From Euryarchaeota archaeon UBA24 (GTDB taxonomy: Archaea; Halobacteriota; Halobacteria; Halobacteriales; Hikarchaeaceae): a stretch of 54,384 nt of DNA. Location of the stretch: assembly GCA_002503845.1 (NCBI GenBank), contig DASO01000014.1:1-54384 (forward strand). Direction: 5' to 3'. The notes under the pieces are model-generated. The model saw only the letters and a list, made by a program, of their open reading frames with translations. It had not been told where the DNA came from and made no database searches. Positions 53,494 to 54,384 of this stretch are shown here, piece after piece. The first letter of the stretch is position 1. The number at the start of each line of letters is the position of its first letter. The position numbers and the translations under genes are program-made.

Positions 53494-53834
53494 GCTCCAT
53501 CTCCTTTGTCTGAAACACGTTTCGTTACTTCCACAACAACGTGTGACTTGGTTTTGGAGATTGGTCGCGTTTCGGCTATTTTAACTTGGTCTCCAACTTC
53601 GAGTTCTATGCCTTGTGGAACGTGGGCAGGTACTCTTGACCTACGTTTCATATATCTCTCGTATTTTGGTATGAATACAACATACTCACGTTCGACTATC
53701 ACGGTTTTATCCATAGAGGTAGAAGCTACAGTTCCCTCCAACACACCGCCTCTAACGGAAAGGGGCTTGGGTGAATTGGTGTTTTGTTTGGAGCTACCAC
53801 CATCAGTTTTTATTACATTTGGTTTTAGTGCCAT
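53490..53834 (-). CDS. rps17: Ribosomal protein uS17 (S17)
   Basis: The 114-aa protein has an OB fold with [35 protein letters not shown] and a C-terminal [15 protein letters not shown]. It has an N-terminal extension of about 25 polar residues, typical of archaea. It overlaps Rnp1 by ten bases at its start. Confidence 0.96.
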   Translation of the reverse strand: MALKPNVIKTDGGSSKQNTNSPKPLSVRGGVLEGTVASTSMDKTVIVEREYVVFIPKYERYMKRRSRVPAHVPQGIELEVGDQVKIAETRPISKTKSHVVVEVTKRVSDKGDGA

Positions 53835-54115
53835 ATTGATCCTCCTGCTTTTTGTGTCCTGCGTGACGGGCGGGAAACGAGATATTTCCCCTCAACTACT
53901 GCATATTCCCCACCTGGTAATTTTACTTCAAATGTGGTTCCAGATTTGGGAACTATTTGGGTTTGGCCATGGTTCTCAATTTGGAAGGTTTTCATCGTTT
54001 CGTCGATGATACTACCAGAAATACCGATGTGAGATGGGTTTGATGCCTCAGCCACTTTTGCTTCAAGTCCTATCAACTCATGTCGTGATAAATTTTCAGG
54101 GAGTATTTGAATCAT
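53825..54115 (-). CDS. rnp1: RNase P protein component 1 (Rnp1/Rpp29)
   Basis: Rnp1 is a protein subunit of archaeal RNase P, which matures the 5' end of tRNA. The 96-aa protein has the Sm-like fold with [36 protein letters not shown] and a C-terminal basic tail ([12 protein letters not shown]). Its location between L29 and S17 is the usual one in haloarchaea. It overlaps L29 by four and S17 by ten bases. Confidence 0.95.
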   Translation of the reverse strand: MIQILPENLSRHELIGLEAKVAEASNPSHIGISGSIIDETMKTFQIENHGQTQIVPKSGTTFEVKLPGGEYAVVEGKYLVSRPSRRTQKAGGSIWH

Positions 54116-54330
54116 GAGGAGACCTCTTCTGTGGTTTCTTGTTGTTTTTGAATAGTTTTGATTCTAGCTATTGTTCGGCGTAATTCCCGAACCAATCCGG
54201 GGTTGTCGGAGGAACCTCCAGCAAATTGTATTGCACGTGCATTCAATAATTCTGTAGATAACTTCTCGAGTTCGGATTGCCTCTCTTCAGAGGTCATATC
54301 TCTAATTTCAGAGGGGCGGAGAGAAGCCAT
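54112..54330 (-). CDS. rpl29: Ribosomal protein uL29 (L29)
   Basis: The 72-aa two-helix protein starts [22 protein letters not shown] choose the ATG at 54330 rather than a TTG one codon upstream. The ATG shares one base with the S3 stop (TGATG). It overlaps rnp1 by four bases. Confidence 0.95.
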   Translation of the reverse strand: MASLRPSEIRDMTSEERQSELEKLSTELLNARAIQFAGGSSDNPGLVRELRRTIARIKTIQKQQETTEEVSS

Positions 54331-54384
54331 CAATTATCACCTTTGTCGAGAGACGTTTTGATTTTCTCAGCGAGATTTTCACTG
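54330..54384 (-). CDS. rps3: Ribosomal protein uS3 (S3), last 17 codons only, with a helix-hairpin-helix-like tail
   Basis: Only the C-terminal end is in the window: [17 protein letters not shown] and a TGA stop at 54330-54332. Identity as S3 rests on position: it directly precedes L29 in the operon with a one-base overlap. The first eight residues are identical to the L32e helix-hairpin-helix segment, and the DNA is identical over 24 bases. Confidence 0.75.
   Translation of the reverse strand, partial: SENLAEKIKTSLDKGDN

Noticed and set aside
53825..54115. Overlap of Rnp1 with S17 as a possible frameshift
   Set aside because: Both proteins are complete and of normal length; ten-base overlap is ordinary operon packing here.
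1..54384. CRISPR arrays, insertion sequences, integrase or att sites
   Set aside because: No regularly spaced repeats beyond the coding 15-base minisatellite, no transposase or integrase motif, and gene order looks chromosomal throughout.

Overview
The window is one gene-dense stretch of a euryarchaeal chromosome with no mobile element, CRISPR array or rRNA gene. Nearly every protein is recognisably the haloarchaeal version of its family: a ribosomal superoperon with rnp1, L32e and L19e inside it, eIF5A next to agmatinase, a cis-prenyltransferase pair beside DUF92 and DUF1405 proteins, HerA/NurA, a bacterial-type ThrRS, a copper protein of the halocyanin type, and several small families I otherwise know only from haloarchaea. 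The DNA is AT-rich (low 40s % GC by eye), and the proteins lack the heavy Asp/Glu surplus of salt-in halophiles. This combination suggests a non-halophilic or weakly halophilic sister lineage of Haloarchaea, such as the marine Hikarchaeia / Marine Group IV. That placement is inference; the haloarchaeal affinity itself is strongly supported.

Layout. 1-2.9 kb (+): coiled-coil protein, DUF373 membrane protein, diphthine-ammonia ligase. 2.9-5.1 kb (-): sugar nucleotidyltransferase, then eIF5A-agmatinase as an overlapping pair. 5.2-8.9 kb: two cis-prenyltransferase homologues, DUF92 and DUF1405 membrane proteins. 8.9-10.8 kb: PdxS and homoserine kinase. 10.8-14.4 kb (+): two FAD oxidoreductases and two conserved small proteins. 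14.4-19.5 kb: carB, a membrane-anchored blue copper protein and carA. 19.6-24.7 kb: idi-moaB, a small unknown with pyrG, thrS. 24.8-27.9 kb (-): nurA-herA. 28-31.3 kb (+): gpmI, nif3-like, dys. 31.3-36.3 kb: TIGR00300 enzyme, small conserved protein, an orphan molybdopterin hydroxylase subunit, aquaporin. 36.4-39.5 kb (+): adk-DUF106(EMC3)-cmk-cbf5-tRNA-Pro. 39.6-45.4 kb: repeat-bearing lipoprotein, tiny membrane protein, ilvD, beta-RFAP synthase, ribL, VOC protein, MBL-fold protein. 45.4-54.4 kb (-): secY back through L15, L30, S5, L18, L19e, L32e, L6, S8, S14, L5, S4e, L24, L14, S17, Rnp1, L29 and the last codons of S3.

Together the genes cover translation (ribosome, eIF5A and its modification, ThrRS, diphthamide, pseudouridylation, RNase P), nucleotide supply (carA/carB, pyrG, adk, cmk), membrane-lipid and glycan-carrier synthesis (idi, cis-prenyltransferases), membrane-protein insertion (SecY, DUF106) and DNA-end processing (HerA/NurA). 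Start codons often lie about 20-35 nt downstream of an A/T-rich TATA-like box, as expected for leaderless or short-leader archaeal mRNAs; I used this to move several starts inward. No gene-free stretch exceeds 300 bases; the longest, about 235 bases at 32966-33200, holds nothing I recognise beyond a possible promoter. The most notable signals are the complementary catalytic losses in the two cis-prenyltransferases and an exact 24-base match between a helix-hairpin-helix segment in L32e and the tail of S3.
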